Source: an uncultured Pedosphaera sp.
Lineage (GTDB): Bacteria > Verrucomicrobiota > Verrucomicrobiia > Limisphaerales > Pedosphaeraceae
Length of the DNA: 64,000 nt
Reading direction: 5' to 3'
NCBI GenBank assembly: GCA_903918755.1
Contig: CAIXFN010000005.1
Location: 105,956 to 169,955, forward strand
Under the pieces are notes generated by a model. That model had not been told where the DNA came from. It searched no databases and was given only the letters and a program-made list of their open reading frames with translations. Shown here in pieces: positions 17,715 to 25,605 of the stretch; positions within the stretch are counted from its first letter, which is position 1; each line of letters starts with the position of its first letter. The position numbers and the translations under genes are program-made.

Positions 17715-18175
17715 ACCCGATCACCAGTGCCCACCTGCACCTCGTTTTGTGTCATGCCCCGATCCTGACGCTCCTTCTTGGCGCCCTTTGGTTGCTGGTC
17801 GGATGGTGGCGCGGACTGCGCGAGATTCAGCAAGCGGCGTTACTCATGTTTGTCCTGACCGGAGTCTTGGCTACGCCTCTCTACTTGACCGGCAAACCAA
17901 CTGCGGGCGCGGTCAAAGCCCTGCCGGAATTCTCTGACCGCTATCTGGAGCACCATGAAGCGGCCGCCGGGGTAGCGCTGGCGGGGTGCGTCGCCCTCAG
18001 CCTGGCGGCTTTGGTAGGCATCCTGTATTTCCGCGACCGGCCTTTCGCTCCCAACTTCATGTTGCTCATGCTGGTGGGCGCTCTCGCTGTAAGCGGCATG
18101 TTGGTCTGGGCCGGCAACGCCGGCGGCCAAATCCGACATTCAGAAATCCGCCCCGATCCCCCGGCGACGGAGTAA
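17711..18175 (+). CDS. Four-helix membrane protein with conserved histidines, DUF2231-like
   Basis: A 154-residue inner-membrane protein with about four transmembrane helices (at 12-33, 41-60, 81-103, 115-133). Histidines sit where helices meet the membrane edge: HLHLVLCHAPIL at the N-terminus, EHHEAAAG before helix 3, and GGQIRHSEI after helix 4. The pattern resembles DUF2231-type proteins thought to bind b-type heme. Encoded last in the seven-gene unit, with ATG overlapping the previous stop, it is the only obvious integral membrane component and could pass electrons between the membrane and the periplasmic cytochromes. Heme binding is inference. Confidence 0.72.
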   Translation: MNPITSAHLHLVLCHAPILTLLLGALWLLVGWWRGLREIQQAALLMFVLTGVLATPLYLTGKPTAGAVKALPEFSDRYLEHHEAAAGVALAGCVALSLAALVGILYFRDRPFAPNFMLLMLVGALAVSGMLVWAGNAGGQIRHSEIRPDPPATE

Positions 18176-18213
18176 ACGCTCCAAAGCATCCCCAGTACCT
18201 CCATCCCACATTC

Positions 18214-18258
18214 GTCCATGACGTCCACGCCGTCCACCTCGTCCACCTCGTCCACCAA
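18214..18258. repeat. Five-copy 9-bp tandem repeat
   Basis: Unit GTCCACCTC, repeated as GTCCATGAC, GTCCACGCC, GTCCACCTC, GTCCACCTC, GTCCACCAA. It lies in the convergent gap just before the palindromic repeat copy B. Confidence 0.85.
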
Positions 18259-18296
18259 GCTTGCCTTCCCAGCACCAGAGGCGCGCCCGATAAGAG

Positions 18297-18329
18297 CCTG
18301 GGGCAAAGCGTCCCTCGCGACGCCCCAGG
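18297..18329. repeat. Dispersed palindromic repeat, copy B (possible bidirectional terminator)
   Basis: CCTGGGGCAAAGCGTC, six bases CCTCGC, then GACGCCCCAGG. Arms GCGTC/GACGC and CCTGGGG/CCCCAGG pair with a small CAAA bulge. Sits between the convergent ends of the redox operon and the sugar operon. Same element as 6351-6381. Confidence 0.78.
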
Positions 18330-18354
18330 AATCGAAGCCCCCAGTTCCTCCCCA

Positions 18355-19182
18355 TCAATGAATCCATTTCGATAAATGGATGATGGAGCGCTCCGCTTGT
18401 TCCACCGTGCCGCATTCCACCGAGAAGACGATGTCACGGCTGGAGCGCCGGCAAATTTCGACCACGCGCTGCCAATCGATGACCCCTTCGCCGCAGGCGC
18501 AACCCACGGGGGTGCCGGTGACTTTGCCGCGGTCGCTCGCGGATTGGCGCACGGAAATATCCTTGGCATGCAGGTGGACGAGGCGGTCCAGGACACGCTC
18601 CAGCCACTCGTACGGATCGTGACCACACAAGTAGCTGTTGCCGGTGTCGAAATTGATCCCGATGGCCGGGCTCTTGACGAGGGCGTAGATACGGTCGAGT
18701 CCCGCGGGATTGCGGCTGTACTGTTGATGCGGTTCCAGGCCAAGCAGGATGCCGCGCGGTTCGGCGACTCTCGCCGCCTCCATAAGCGTGTAGCGCATGA
18801 GCACATGATCCTCCTCCTCCGTGGTCCAGACCGGCTTGGGGCCTTCGTCGGTGTTCACCACCGGGGCGCCGCATTCCGCAGCGAAGCGAATGGCTTGTTT
18901 GAGATATTCGACGCCGATCTCCGGTTTGCAAAGGGGCGTGTGGGCGGAGAAGCCGGATAATTTGACTCCGCTCTGGTCACAGGCGCGTTTAATCCGGAGT
19001 GGGTCGTCCAACATGGAGACACTGTGGAAGTAGCCGGCTTCACTAAGGAGTTCGCGGCCCCAGTGGACCATGGGCTCCACGTATTCGTAACCGAGCTCCG
19101 CCGCCTTGGCGACGCCCCATTCGAAGTTCTTGTCCTCGTGACGAACGAATTCCATGTTGACGCCGAGTTTGATGTTTCCCAT
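18355..19182 (-). CDS. Sugar phosphate isomerase/epimerase (xylose isomerase-like TIM barrel)
   Basis: A 275-residue cytoplasmic protein of the AP-endonuclease-2/IolE-IolI superfamily. Metal-site motifs are in place: LGLEPHQQY (Glu), INFDTGNSY (Asp), LVHLHAKDI (His) and FSVECGT (Glu). GYEYVEPMVHWGREL near the N-terminus is the usual substrate-facing segment. It is last in a four-gene minus-strand operon with two Gfo/Idh/MocA oxidoreductases and ThuA-PmoA, the setting of keto-sugar or inositol-type catabolism. Substrate unknown. Confidence 0.88.
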   Translation of the reverse strand: MGNIKLGVNMEFVRHEDKNFEWGVAKAAELGYEYVEPMVHWGRELLSEAGYFHSVSMLDDPLRIKRACDQSGVKLSGFSAHTPLCKPEIGVEYLKQAIRFAAECGAPVVNTDEGPKPVWTTEEEDHVLMRYTLMEAARVAEPRGILLGLEPHQQYSRNPAGLDRIYALVKSPAIGINFDTGNSYLCGHDPYEWLERVLDRLVHLHAKDISVRQSASDRGKVTGTPVGCACGEGVIDWQRVVEICRRSSRDIVFSVECGTVEQAERSIIHLSKWIH

Positions 19183-19211
19183 GGCTTATCTCCTCTTGCG
19201 GCAGGGTTAAA

Positions 19212-20945
19212 CTATTTGGCCCCGCCTGGTGTGGCTGGTTGGTTTTCCGCGTAATGCATTGTCGCCGCCCGCAATTGCGCCGAACTCCACCGCCCGGGAT
19301 GGATCACCACCCGGTAGCGCAGAGTGAAGCTCTGGCCGGCCTTGAGCGTGTACGGATGATCCTGCACGACCGCCGGGCTGAAATAATGCATGGAACTGTC
19401 GCTGATGGCGTACCAGGGCGAAGGGCTGTTGACATTGCCGGGCGCATCGAGAATCGCGATCCCCGCCTCATGGCCCTCCATCAGGCCGGTGTAGTCCACC
19501 GCCGTTGCCTTGCCCCGAAACTTGCCATCGGCAAAACCAATCATGCCGAGCGGGGTCATGGCCTGGACTTCCTTGATCTCCTTGGGGAAGCGGACAGACA
19601 ACCCAGCGTAACCGCCCCAGGGTTTTCCCCCCGGCTCACCGGGCAAGGGGGTGCGGTCAATCACCACATCCTGGCCCGCCGCGGTAAAGGTCATGGTCCA
19701 ATCCTGATGGTAGGTGTCATCCTCGTCCGGCGGAGAAATGGCCACGTCCCGGTGTTCGGTCATCACCGGTTGCCCATTCGTGGGCTGGTACGTGATATCC
19801 ATGCCAATCTTCGCCGAGAAATCCGGCGCCAATTGGATTTGCGGTTCCGTCCAGTGCGTGAGTCCCCTGCCCCCTTCGCCGCCGGCCTCGGTTTCCCAAT
19901 AATTGATTTGGTTCAGGTATTTACAGGAAAACCACAGCGCGTGATGCCATTGGTGGTCCGGCGGCGCGTTCCATGTGACCACCGGTCCGTCGGGCACCGC
20001 CACGGGGTGAAAAAACGGCTTGGTATTGGTGGCCGCGTAGTTGAACTGCCAGACAATTTGGTCCCGTTGCTGCAAGGCCAGCACCCCGGCCTGCTGCTGC
20101 CATTGCCAAGGCGCAGTTCGACGGTCATTTACGGAGAAGTTCGCCGGGACTTTTCCGGCAGCCACCAGGATTCCCCCCAGCAAATGCTTTTGGAAGAGCG
20201 GTTCGGCAAAACTGGACTCCGAATGCCCCATTGCCGTGTACCACATCCGACCACGACCAACCTGGCGGCACCAGGCCATGGGATGTTCCCGCTCCTGGCC
20301 TCCGGGATGGATGGCGGCCACCACCGTGGCCAGAACGTGGGCGCGGCCGCGCGGCGAACCCGTGAAATTGTACCACTCATCTGTGCGCGGCCATTGGAGG
20401 GGCGGTCCGGCGGTACTGGGGTTCGCGGCGTCCTCGATCATCACCATCCCCGGCGAAATGCTGGAATGGTTGGTGAACGCGCAACCGAACATTTCGCCAT
20501 ACCACCACCATTTGTCCAGGCACGCGGATGGTCCGAACACAGCCCCATGGATGCCCGCGAAGCCGCCGCCGCCTTCCACATAGGATTTCAGCGCCTCCTG
20601 TTGGTCCGCGTCCAGCACATCTCCCGTGGCGCTGAGGAACACCACGGTGGCGTAATGCGCCAGGTTCGCTTTCGTAAACGCCTGCGCATCCTCGGTGGCA
20701 TCGACCGCAAAACCATTGTGATCGCCCAGTTCCCGTAGCGTGGCGATTCCATTCGTAATCGAGGTATGCCGATAGCCGAGCGTTTTCGAAAAAACCAGCA
20801 CCCGGAAAGTTGGCTGCGCGGGATTCGCCCCCAAACTTTGGGCTGATGCCTGAGTTGTAAACGCCAGCATTCCCGCCAGCAATGGCCAAAGCAGCAGCGA
20901 TTTCAGCGAACCCACCCGCGACCAAGGAGATTGGATGTCTTTCAT
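19212..20945 (-). CDS. Secreted ThuA-like / PmoA-like (DUF6807) fusion protein
   Basis: A 577-residue protein with a signal peptide (SLLLWPLLAGMLAFTTQASA). Residues 45-270 form a ThuA-like class I amidotransferase-fold domain (LVFSKTLGYRHTSI, GGGGFAGIHGAV, DEWYNF, GRGRMWYTAMGHS). ThuA is a trehalose-utilisation protein, and many homologues lack amidotransferase chemistry. Residues 275-570 match the PmoA-like family (HQWHHALWFSCKYLNQINYW, WGGYAGLSVRFPK, HPGRWS). Both domains recur in verrucomicrobial and planctomycete glycan loci; the fusion links two functions usually encoded separately. Its ATG overlaps the end of the upstream oxidoreductase gene by four bases. Confidence 0.87.
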   Translation of the reverse strand: MKDIQSPWSRVGSLKSLLLWPLLAGMLAFTTQASAQSLGANPAQPTFRVLVFSKTLGYRHTSITNGIATLRELGDHNGFAVDATEDAQAFTKANLAHYATVVFLSATGDVLDADQQEALKSYVEGGGGFAGIHGAVFGPSACLDKWWWYGEMFGCAFTNHSSISPGMVMIEDAANPSTAGPPLQWPRTDEWYNFTGSPRGRAHVLATVVAAIHPGGQEREHPMAWCRQVGRGRMWYTAMGHSESSFAEPLFQKHLLGGILVAAGKVPANFSVNDRRTAPWQWQQQAGVLALQQRDQIVWQFNYAATNTKPFFHPVAVPDGPVVTWNAPPDHQWHHALWFSCKYLNQINYWETEAGGEGGRGLTHWTEPQIQLAPDFSAKIGMDITYQPTNGQPVMTEHRDVAISPPDEDDTYHQDWTMTFTAAGQDVVIDRTPLPGEPGGKPWGGYAGLSVRFPKEIKEVQAMTPLGMIGFADGKFRGKATAVDYTGLMEGHEAGIAILDAPGNVNSPSPWYAISDSSMHYFSPAVVQDHPYTLKAGQSFTLRYRVVIHPGRWSSAQLRAATMHYAENQPATPGGAK

Positions 20946-22351
20946 ATCTGCCAGGGGGTGCGCATCGGCCGCAGTTTGAGGCGTTGGTTGGCGGCTTCAT
21001 CCTCGATGAATTGCTCGGTGGCGAAGTCGAATTTCAATTTGCGTCCCAGCCGGATCGCGATGTCGGCCAGATGGCAAAGCGTGTCGGCGGCCACCGCGGC
21101 TTCGATGGGACAGACCGTGTCCGACCGACTTTTGATGCAATCGAGGAAGTTACGCACATGGCCCGGGCTGCTGGTCAGGCCTCCCCGATATTCCTTCGGT
21201 GGCACGTCGATCAGGTCCTCGGGCTGCAGGTTAATCCCGGTCCGATCGATGTGCACCCACCCCGTACTGCCTTCGAAGGCCGTTCCGTGCGAATCAATGC
21301 GGCGATAGCGTTGCTGCCATTCCTTTTGGTGCATGAAGGGATCGCCCGTCGGCGCACTTTGGTTTCCGCCATTGGGAACGCCAACGAAGTTCATTTTCAA
21401 ACCACTTTGGAAGGCGTAGTCCACCTCCCAAACCGTGGCGGTGTCACAGGCCCCTTCCGTATTGCGGAAAGTACCACGCCCGCTGACCTCCACCCGGCCG
21501 CCCAGCAAATCCCCGCCACCCCAAAGGGCGATGTCCAGGGGATGAACGCCCCAGCCGGAGATGAAGCCCAGGGTGTAGTCCGAGATGAACCACCAGGTTT
21601 TCAGGTTGGAAGCATCGGTGCAGCGATTCTCGGTGTAGGGCGTCATCGGCGCCTGACCGACCCAGAGATCGTAATCGAGCCCGGCGGGTGGCGAAGTTGT
21701 CTTCAGCGACCCTCCCGGAGTGCTGCCGGGCGCCCAGACATTGATTTGCTGCAATTTGCCAATGTGCCCGCCGCGAACCAGTTGGCAAGCCCGCCAGAAG
21801 TTGCGGGAAGACCGTTGTTGGGTGCCAAACTGGAATACTCGCTGGCGCTGCCGCACTGCCTTCCGCAGCGCCTGCCCCTCGGCCAGGGTGATCGCCAACG
21901 GTTTCTCCAGGTAAATGTCCTTGCCCGAATTCACTGCCGCCAACGCGGTCAGGACGTGCCAGTGATCGGGCGTCGCGATGAGGCAGGCGTCGACATCCTT
22001 GCGCGCGACCAATTCCCGAAAATCATGGTGGGTTTGGCAGGCGTCGTTCCCATACTTCTGATTCACGGCCTGGCGGCCCAGTTCGATTTGATCCTGCTTC
22101 ACATCGCACACAGCCACGACCTGGCAATCCGCCTCGTTCAAAAAGCCGCCCAGATCCCCCCGGCCCTGCGGCCCGCAACCGATCACCCCCAAGGTGATGC
22201 GATTACTGGGGGCGATCGCACCGTTTTTGCCCAGCGCCGAACCCGGGATGATGGTGGGAAACACCGCGGCCGCCAACGAGGCGACGGTCGCGCGACGCAC
22301 AAAGTCACGTCGGGTAAAACGGTCGGCCGATGCATTCGAGTTAGAGGTCAT
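20942..22351 (-). CDS. Tat-exported Gfo/Idh/MocA-family oxidoreductase (A)
   Basis: A 469-residue protein with a twin-arginine signal (RFTRRDFVRRATVASLAAAV). The NAD(P)-binding Rossmann motif is VIGCGPQGRGD and the family motif EKPLAIT follows at about residue 145. Export by Tat implies folding with a bound cofactor in the cytoplasm, as for periplasmic relatives such as glucose-fructose oxidoreductase. Likely oxidises or interconverts a sugar or cyclitol in the periplasm, with the neighbouring ThuA-PmoA protein acting on its product. Gap to the upstream paralogue is 36 bases. Confidence 0.9.
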   Translation of the reverse strand: MTSNSNASADRFTRRDFVRRATVASLAAAVFPTIIPGSALGKNGAIAPSNRITLGVIGCGPQGRGDLGGFLNEADCQVVAVCDVKQDQIELGRQAVNQKYGNDACQTHHDFRELVARKDVDACLIATPDHWHVLTALAAVNSGKDIYLEKPLAITLAEGQALRKAVRQRQRVFQFGTQQRSSRNFWRACQLVRGGHIGKLQQINVWAPGSTPGGSLKTTSPPAGLDYDLWVGQAPMTPYTENRCTDASNLKTWWFISDYTLGFISGWGVHPLDIALWGGGDLLGGRVEVSGRGTFRNTEGACDTATVWEVDYAFQSGLKMNFVGVPNGGNQSAPTGDPFMHQKEWQQRYRRIDSHGTAFEGSTGWVHIDRTGINLQPEDLIDVPPKEYRGGLTSSPGHVRNFLDCIKSRSDTVCPIEAAVAADTLCHLADIAIRLGRKLKFDFATEQFIEDEAANQRLKLRPMRTPWQI

Positions 22352-22387
22352 ATAGAGCTGGTGGATTTGCTTTTGCGACGGTTCTCT

Positions 22388-23677
22388 TCAGCACTTGATT
22401 CGCCGGGTGGCGGCGTCGAAGTGCGCCACCCTTTCCTGTAAAAAGGCCAGCATCGCCATGCACATGGCGGCCTGGACCTTGAGGGCAAACTCAACATCGC
22501 TGACGGGCTTTTCCCGCGTCCGGGCGCAGTGCAGGAAGTTCTTCCAATGCAGGGGCGTGGATTCGGATTTCCATCCGGGAACAATCTTTTGGGCACCCTT
22601 TCGGGGAACCACGGTGATGCTGTCGAACCCGGCTTCCCACCCCCCGGCGTTTTGTAAGATCAGGGTACCTTCGTCACCACGAATGGCGGGTTCGGTGGAG
22701 TACGAGTTGGCCAGCGTGCAGACCAGCACGGCGGAAGCGCCTTCCGGATAATCCAGGGTCATGTTGAAGGTATCCGGCACCTCGCGATCGTAGGTGCTGT
22801 ATTTAAAGATGCCGCCCGAGGCCGTGGCCCGCCGGGGATAACCCAAACCCAGCGCGCTGACGAACGGCGTCAGCACATGAGGAAACAAGTCGGTGCACGG
22901 ACCGCCGGCATAGTCGAGATACTTCCGCCAACTGAAAAATCGATCTACGGTGAAAGGCACTTTCGGGGCGTCCCCCAGGAACCCTTCCCAATCCAGTTCG
23001 GGACCGGGCGTGGCCTCCCGGTCGGGAATGGGCATGCGTTCACCCCAGTCCCCGTCCCGGAAGTAACCGGCTTGGATATGTTGCAGTCGCCCGATGGCGC
23101 CCTGCTGGACGAGTTCCCGTACCTTGCCCCAGGCGGGACTCGAATTACCCTGATTGCCGACCTGGACAATGCGTTTCAACTTCGCCGTTTCCTCGCTGAA
23201 TTCCCGGCAAAGATCAAATTGACTCCAGTGACCCATCGGCTTTTCGCAATACACATCCTTGCCCGCCTGAATCGCCTTCAGCGCCAGCGGGACATGCAGG
23301 CGATCCGGGGTGGCAACACAAACGACATCCACGCCCGAATCAGCCAGCAAGTCCTGATGTTTGGCATACGGCTTGGCTCCGGTCGCTTTCGCGGCTTCAT
23401 TCAGGCGGTAGCCGTACGCGTCGCAGACGGCCGTCATCTGCAAGTTTTCGCCTTCGTTGATCAGCCCCTGCACCACCGCGAGATGCGTGCGTCCGCGGCC
23501 GCCCGTGCCGATGAATCCCACTCCGATCCGGTCGTTCGCGCCTAGAACCCGCGCCCGGGAAACGAACGGTGCAGCCACCGCAGCCGTGGCGGCCAGTGTC
23601 AGGAATTCTCGCCGGTTCAGGTGCGGCGCTGAGCTTTGGTCGGCGGTTTCCGGGGTCTTCGGGGCGGTGGGGTTCAT
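22388..23677 (-). CDS. Tat-exported Gfo/Idh/MocA-family oxidoreductase (B)
   Basis: A 429-residue protein, first gene of the sugar operon. Tat motif HLNRREFLTLAATAAVAAP, Rossmann motif FIGTGGRGRTH, family motif YCEKPMGHW. It carries the 'bacterial-type' C-terminal domain of exported family members (YPEGASAVLVCTLANSY, HWKNFLHCARTREKPVSDV). It is a clear but distant paralogue of the next gene; two such enzymes in one unit suggest consecutive oxidation and reduction of one sugar. The start at ATG 23677 leaves 22 residues before the Arg pair, normal for Tat substrates. Confidence 0.9.
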   Translation of the reverse strand: MNPTAPKTPETADQSSAPHLNRREFLTLAATAAVAAPFVSRARVLGANDRIGVGFIGTGGRGRTHLAVVQGLINEGENLQMTAVCDAYGYRLNEAAKATGAKPYAKHQDLLADSGVDVVCVATPDRLHVPLALKAIQAGKDVYCEKPMGHWSQFDLCREFSEETAKLKRIVQVGNQGNSSPAWGKVRELVQQGAIGRLQHIQAGYFRDGDWGERMPIPDREATPGPELDWEGFLGDAPKVPFTVDRFFSWRKYLDYAGGPCTDLFPHVLTPFVSALGLGYPRRATASGGIFKYSTYDREVPDTFNMTLDYPEGASAVLVCTLANSYSTEPAIRGDEGTLILQNAGGWEAGFDSITVVPRKGAQKIVPGWKSESTPLHWKNFLHCARTREKPVSDVEFALKVQAAMCMAMLAFLQERVAHFDAATRRIKC

Positions 23678-23803
23678 ACGAATTGCAAACCTTCTCCTTC
23701 GGCGGCTGGCGCCGGGTGTTCGATGGCAATTTGACTAGCCGGGTGAAACACAGTGCTGCGAGTTTCCCCTCCAAAGCAAAACCCGGTCAATCCACCATAA
23801 TTG

Positions 23804-23833
23804 TTGATGGATGCCAAAAAAGGGTGTTACAGT
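23804..23833 (+). promoter_or_regulatory. Candidate promoter for the small-gene island
   Basis: TTGATG, 18-base spacer, TACAGT in an AT-rich stretch about 35 bases before ATG 23868. Moderate match only. Confidence 0.3.
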
Positions 23834-23867
23834 TAATCAGCTTTGCTGACCGAGCCACTAATGAGCC

Positions 23868-24188
23868 ATGAAACTACGAATCTTTAAGGAGCCATTATTG
23901 AGCGGGCGCACGGCAGCACAGACGCTGGCGTCAGGTTTCATTTTGTTTGCAATTGCCCAGATGACGGTTGAGCGCACAGGCCAGCGGTGGACGTTTTACT
24001 TCCTGGTAGCGATCCATTTCCTTGTGCTAATTCCAACATCCTTGCGACTTGACCTGCCCCTCGGCACACCTTTCGGTAGAAGATGGTTGGATGTTGGCGT
24101 TGTCCTGGGAAGCCCCATCATTGGCCCAATTGTCTGGCTGTTTACCTGGAGGAGGCGGGTAATCGCTGAAACCAAAGCAGCCCGTTAA
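23868..24188 (+). CDS. Small membrane protein, unknown function
   Basis: A 106-residue protein with two to three hydrophobic segments (TLASGFILFAIAQM, FYFLVAIHFLVLIP, VVLGSPIIGPIVWLF) and a basic C-terminus (RRRVIAETKAAR) predicted to face the cytoplasm. No family recognised. First of four small genes in a less GC-rich island. Confidence 0.58.
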   Translation: MKLRIFKEPLLSGRTAAQTLASGFILFAIAQMTVERTGQRWTFYFLVAIHFLVLIPTSLRLDLPLGTPFGRRWLDVGVVLGSPIIGPIVWLFTWRRRVIAETKAAR

Positions 24189-24296
24189 GCCGTCGCCACA
24201 CTCACCCTCCCCAATTCTCCGGAGGGGAAGGAATCGGTAGGCCCATGCGGTGGCAGCGCCTCCTCTTCCGCGCGTGTCACACCTTGCCAACACGAT

Positions 24297-24325
24297 TTGA
24301 CAAATTGTCAGACGCGTGACAGTGT
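24297..24325 (+). promoter_or_regulatory. Candidate promoter with embedded palindrome
   Basis: TTGACA at 24297-24302 lies inside the perfect palindrome TGACAAATTGTCA (24298-24310); a weak -10 (CAGTGT) follows after 17 bases. A repressor bound to the palindrome would cover the -35 box. Confidence 0.3.
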
Positions 24326-24339
24326 TTACGCGAGTTGCG

Positions 24340-24528
24340 ATGCTGCCGTATTTCAAGATTATTGCCCTTTTGCTCTTGGTATTGGCCTTGGGAGCAATCT
24401 CATTGCCCATCTCGAGAATTCATCCATGGGGGTTGAGATTGCCGGTATTCATGGCCGATTTCTTTTTGTTGAGGTGGGTCGTATCCCTCCACATCAAACA
24501 ACTTAAAGTCGTCAATGAATCGGGCTAG
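24340..24528 (+). CDS. Very small membrane protein, unknown function
   Basis: A 62-residue protein from ATG 24340 (70 if GTG 24316 is used) with one strong transmembrane helix (IIALLLLVLALGAISLPI) and a second hydrophobic stretch (FMADFFLLRWVVSL). No family recognised. Context of small membrane and immunity-like proteins. Confidence 0.45.
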   Translation: MLPYFKIIALLLLVLALGAISLPISRIHPWGLRLPVFMADFFLLRWVVSLHIKQLKVVNESG

Positions 24529-24585
24529 TTTGACAGCCTCCGGCATGAGTGGCCGTGAGGTTTCAACAACCACCAGAGAAACAAA

Positions 24586-24975
24586 ATGATCTCAATCGCC
24601 CAGCTGCTTTTTTGTTTCTTACTCGTGCTCGCGCTGGCCTATTTTTTAGCGCAATACGCCTGGCGATGGGTCATCGGTTACCGCATAACCAAGTCTCATT
24701 TTGAAATCCTTGCGTTTGGCTTCCCGCTTTTCAAAACCGCGGTCGCGGATATTTTGGAGGTTAGAAAAGTTCCCTTCCGGGAGCTGCTACCCTGGAAGAA
24801 TCGCAAGTCCATTGGCTGGTGCCGATTTGGGAATCGGCTCTTTGGCGAATGCATTTTGGTCGTGCGGCGAAAGGGGCTTCTCCAAGGCTTTCTAATTACA
24901 CCTGATAATCCGCAGGATTTCCTCCAAACGCTGAACCAAAGACTCACCAACTTCCCTGCTCCCCGCTGCTCTTGA
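24586..24975 (+). CDS. Membrane-anchored small protein with PH-like fold, unknown function
   Basis: A 129-residue protein: an N-terminal transmembrane helix (LLFCFLLVLALAYFLAQYAW), then strands (YRITKSHFEILAFGFPLF, VADILEVRKVPF, ECILVVRRKG, GFLITPDNPQDFLQTLNQRL) in the order seen in bacterial PH-like domains. The closing '(I)TPDNP-DF' helix is typical of that group. Function unknown; may be an immunity-type protein. Confidence 0.6.
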   Translation: MISIAQLLFCFLLVLALAYFLAQYAWRWVIGYRITKSHFEILAFGFPLFKTAVADILEVRKVPFRELLPWKNRKSIGWCRFGNRLFGECILVVRRKGLLQGFLITPDNPQDFLQTLNQRLTNFPAPRCS

Positions 24976-25012
24976 AATTGGAGCGGCGCCGGAGCTGACC
25001 ATTTTCGCAACC

Positions 25013-25231
25013 ATGAAGATTTTTGGCTTTCTGATCGCCGGCAAAGTGGAGATTCCAGATGAACTGAGCGAAGTGTCACTGCAAGCCACTCCCGCGGAAT
25101 TGCGGCGCATCGCGAGGTTTCTTGAGCAATGCGCGGCCACAATGGAAACCCACCCTGACTTCGGTCACGCGCATTTGAAAGACACTGATGAGGCTATGAA
25201 AGAGGGTCCCGATGTGATCGTCGTTCAATGA
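25013..25231 (+). CDS. Imm32-like small immunity protein
   Basis: A 72-residue soluble protein. The pattern ATPAELRRIARFLEQCA, then HAHLKD and the closing PDVIVV matches the Imm32 family layout (SPEEL--IA-FL--CA...H-HL-D...PDIIV). No toxin gene is adjacent. It ends a run of four small genes, the typical look of an orphan immunity cluster. Assignment is by pattern only. Confidence 0.55.
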   Translation: MKIFGFLIAGKVEIPDELSEVSLQATPAELRRIARFLEQCAATMETHPDFGHAHLKDTDEAMKEGPDVIVVQ

Positions 25232-25252
25232 GCCTGGCCAACTGGGCCAGGC
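25231..25252. terminator. Hairpin in convergent gap
   Basis: AGCCTGGCC-AACTG-GGCCAGGCT, a 9-bp stem directly at the end of the Imm32-like gene and 36 bases from the end of the convergent MscS-like fragment. No U-run, so termination is uncertain. Confidence 0.4.
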
Positions 25253-25287
25253 TTGGCATCATCGCAAATTCCCGGAAACTTTCCCCT

Positions 25288-25605
25288 TCAGGATGCCAGA
25301 GCCTTGGCCTCCCGATGATCTTTCAATAACACCAATGTCTGCGGCAGCGGCAAACCGATGCCCTCCACGGCAAAGCGTTTCTTGGCCTGCTCGAGCAAAT
25401 CACATCTGAGCCCGATCGCGGAAAACGCATCCGCGCACCACCGGTCCAAGCTGAGCACCACGCCGGAAGGGCCCAATTGGGTGAGCGGACATCCGCAAAC
25501 CTCAGTGGCCTTCGGCTCAAAGGAAATCACCGCCAACAAGGCCGCCCCCCCCAACGTGGCCGGGTCGGCAAATCCCCCAAGCTGGATTGGTTCCAGGAGG
25601 GTCAT
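25288..25605 (-). pseudogene. C-terminal fragment of an MscS-type channel fused behind a new start
   Basis: A 105-residue frame. The last 60 residues (VVLSLDRWC...CDLLEQAKKRF...EGIGLPLPQTLVLL) match the C-terminal cytoplasmic domain of MscS channels (VVLSVRVW...FDLLE-VK-RFD-EGI-IPFPQR-V-L). The transmembrane helices and pore are missing. Its ATG overlaps the stop of the lipoprotein gene upstream (ATGA), so it may still be translated. Read as a truncated channel left by rearrangement; a small functional protein cannot be excluded. Confidence 0.5.
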
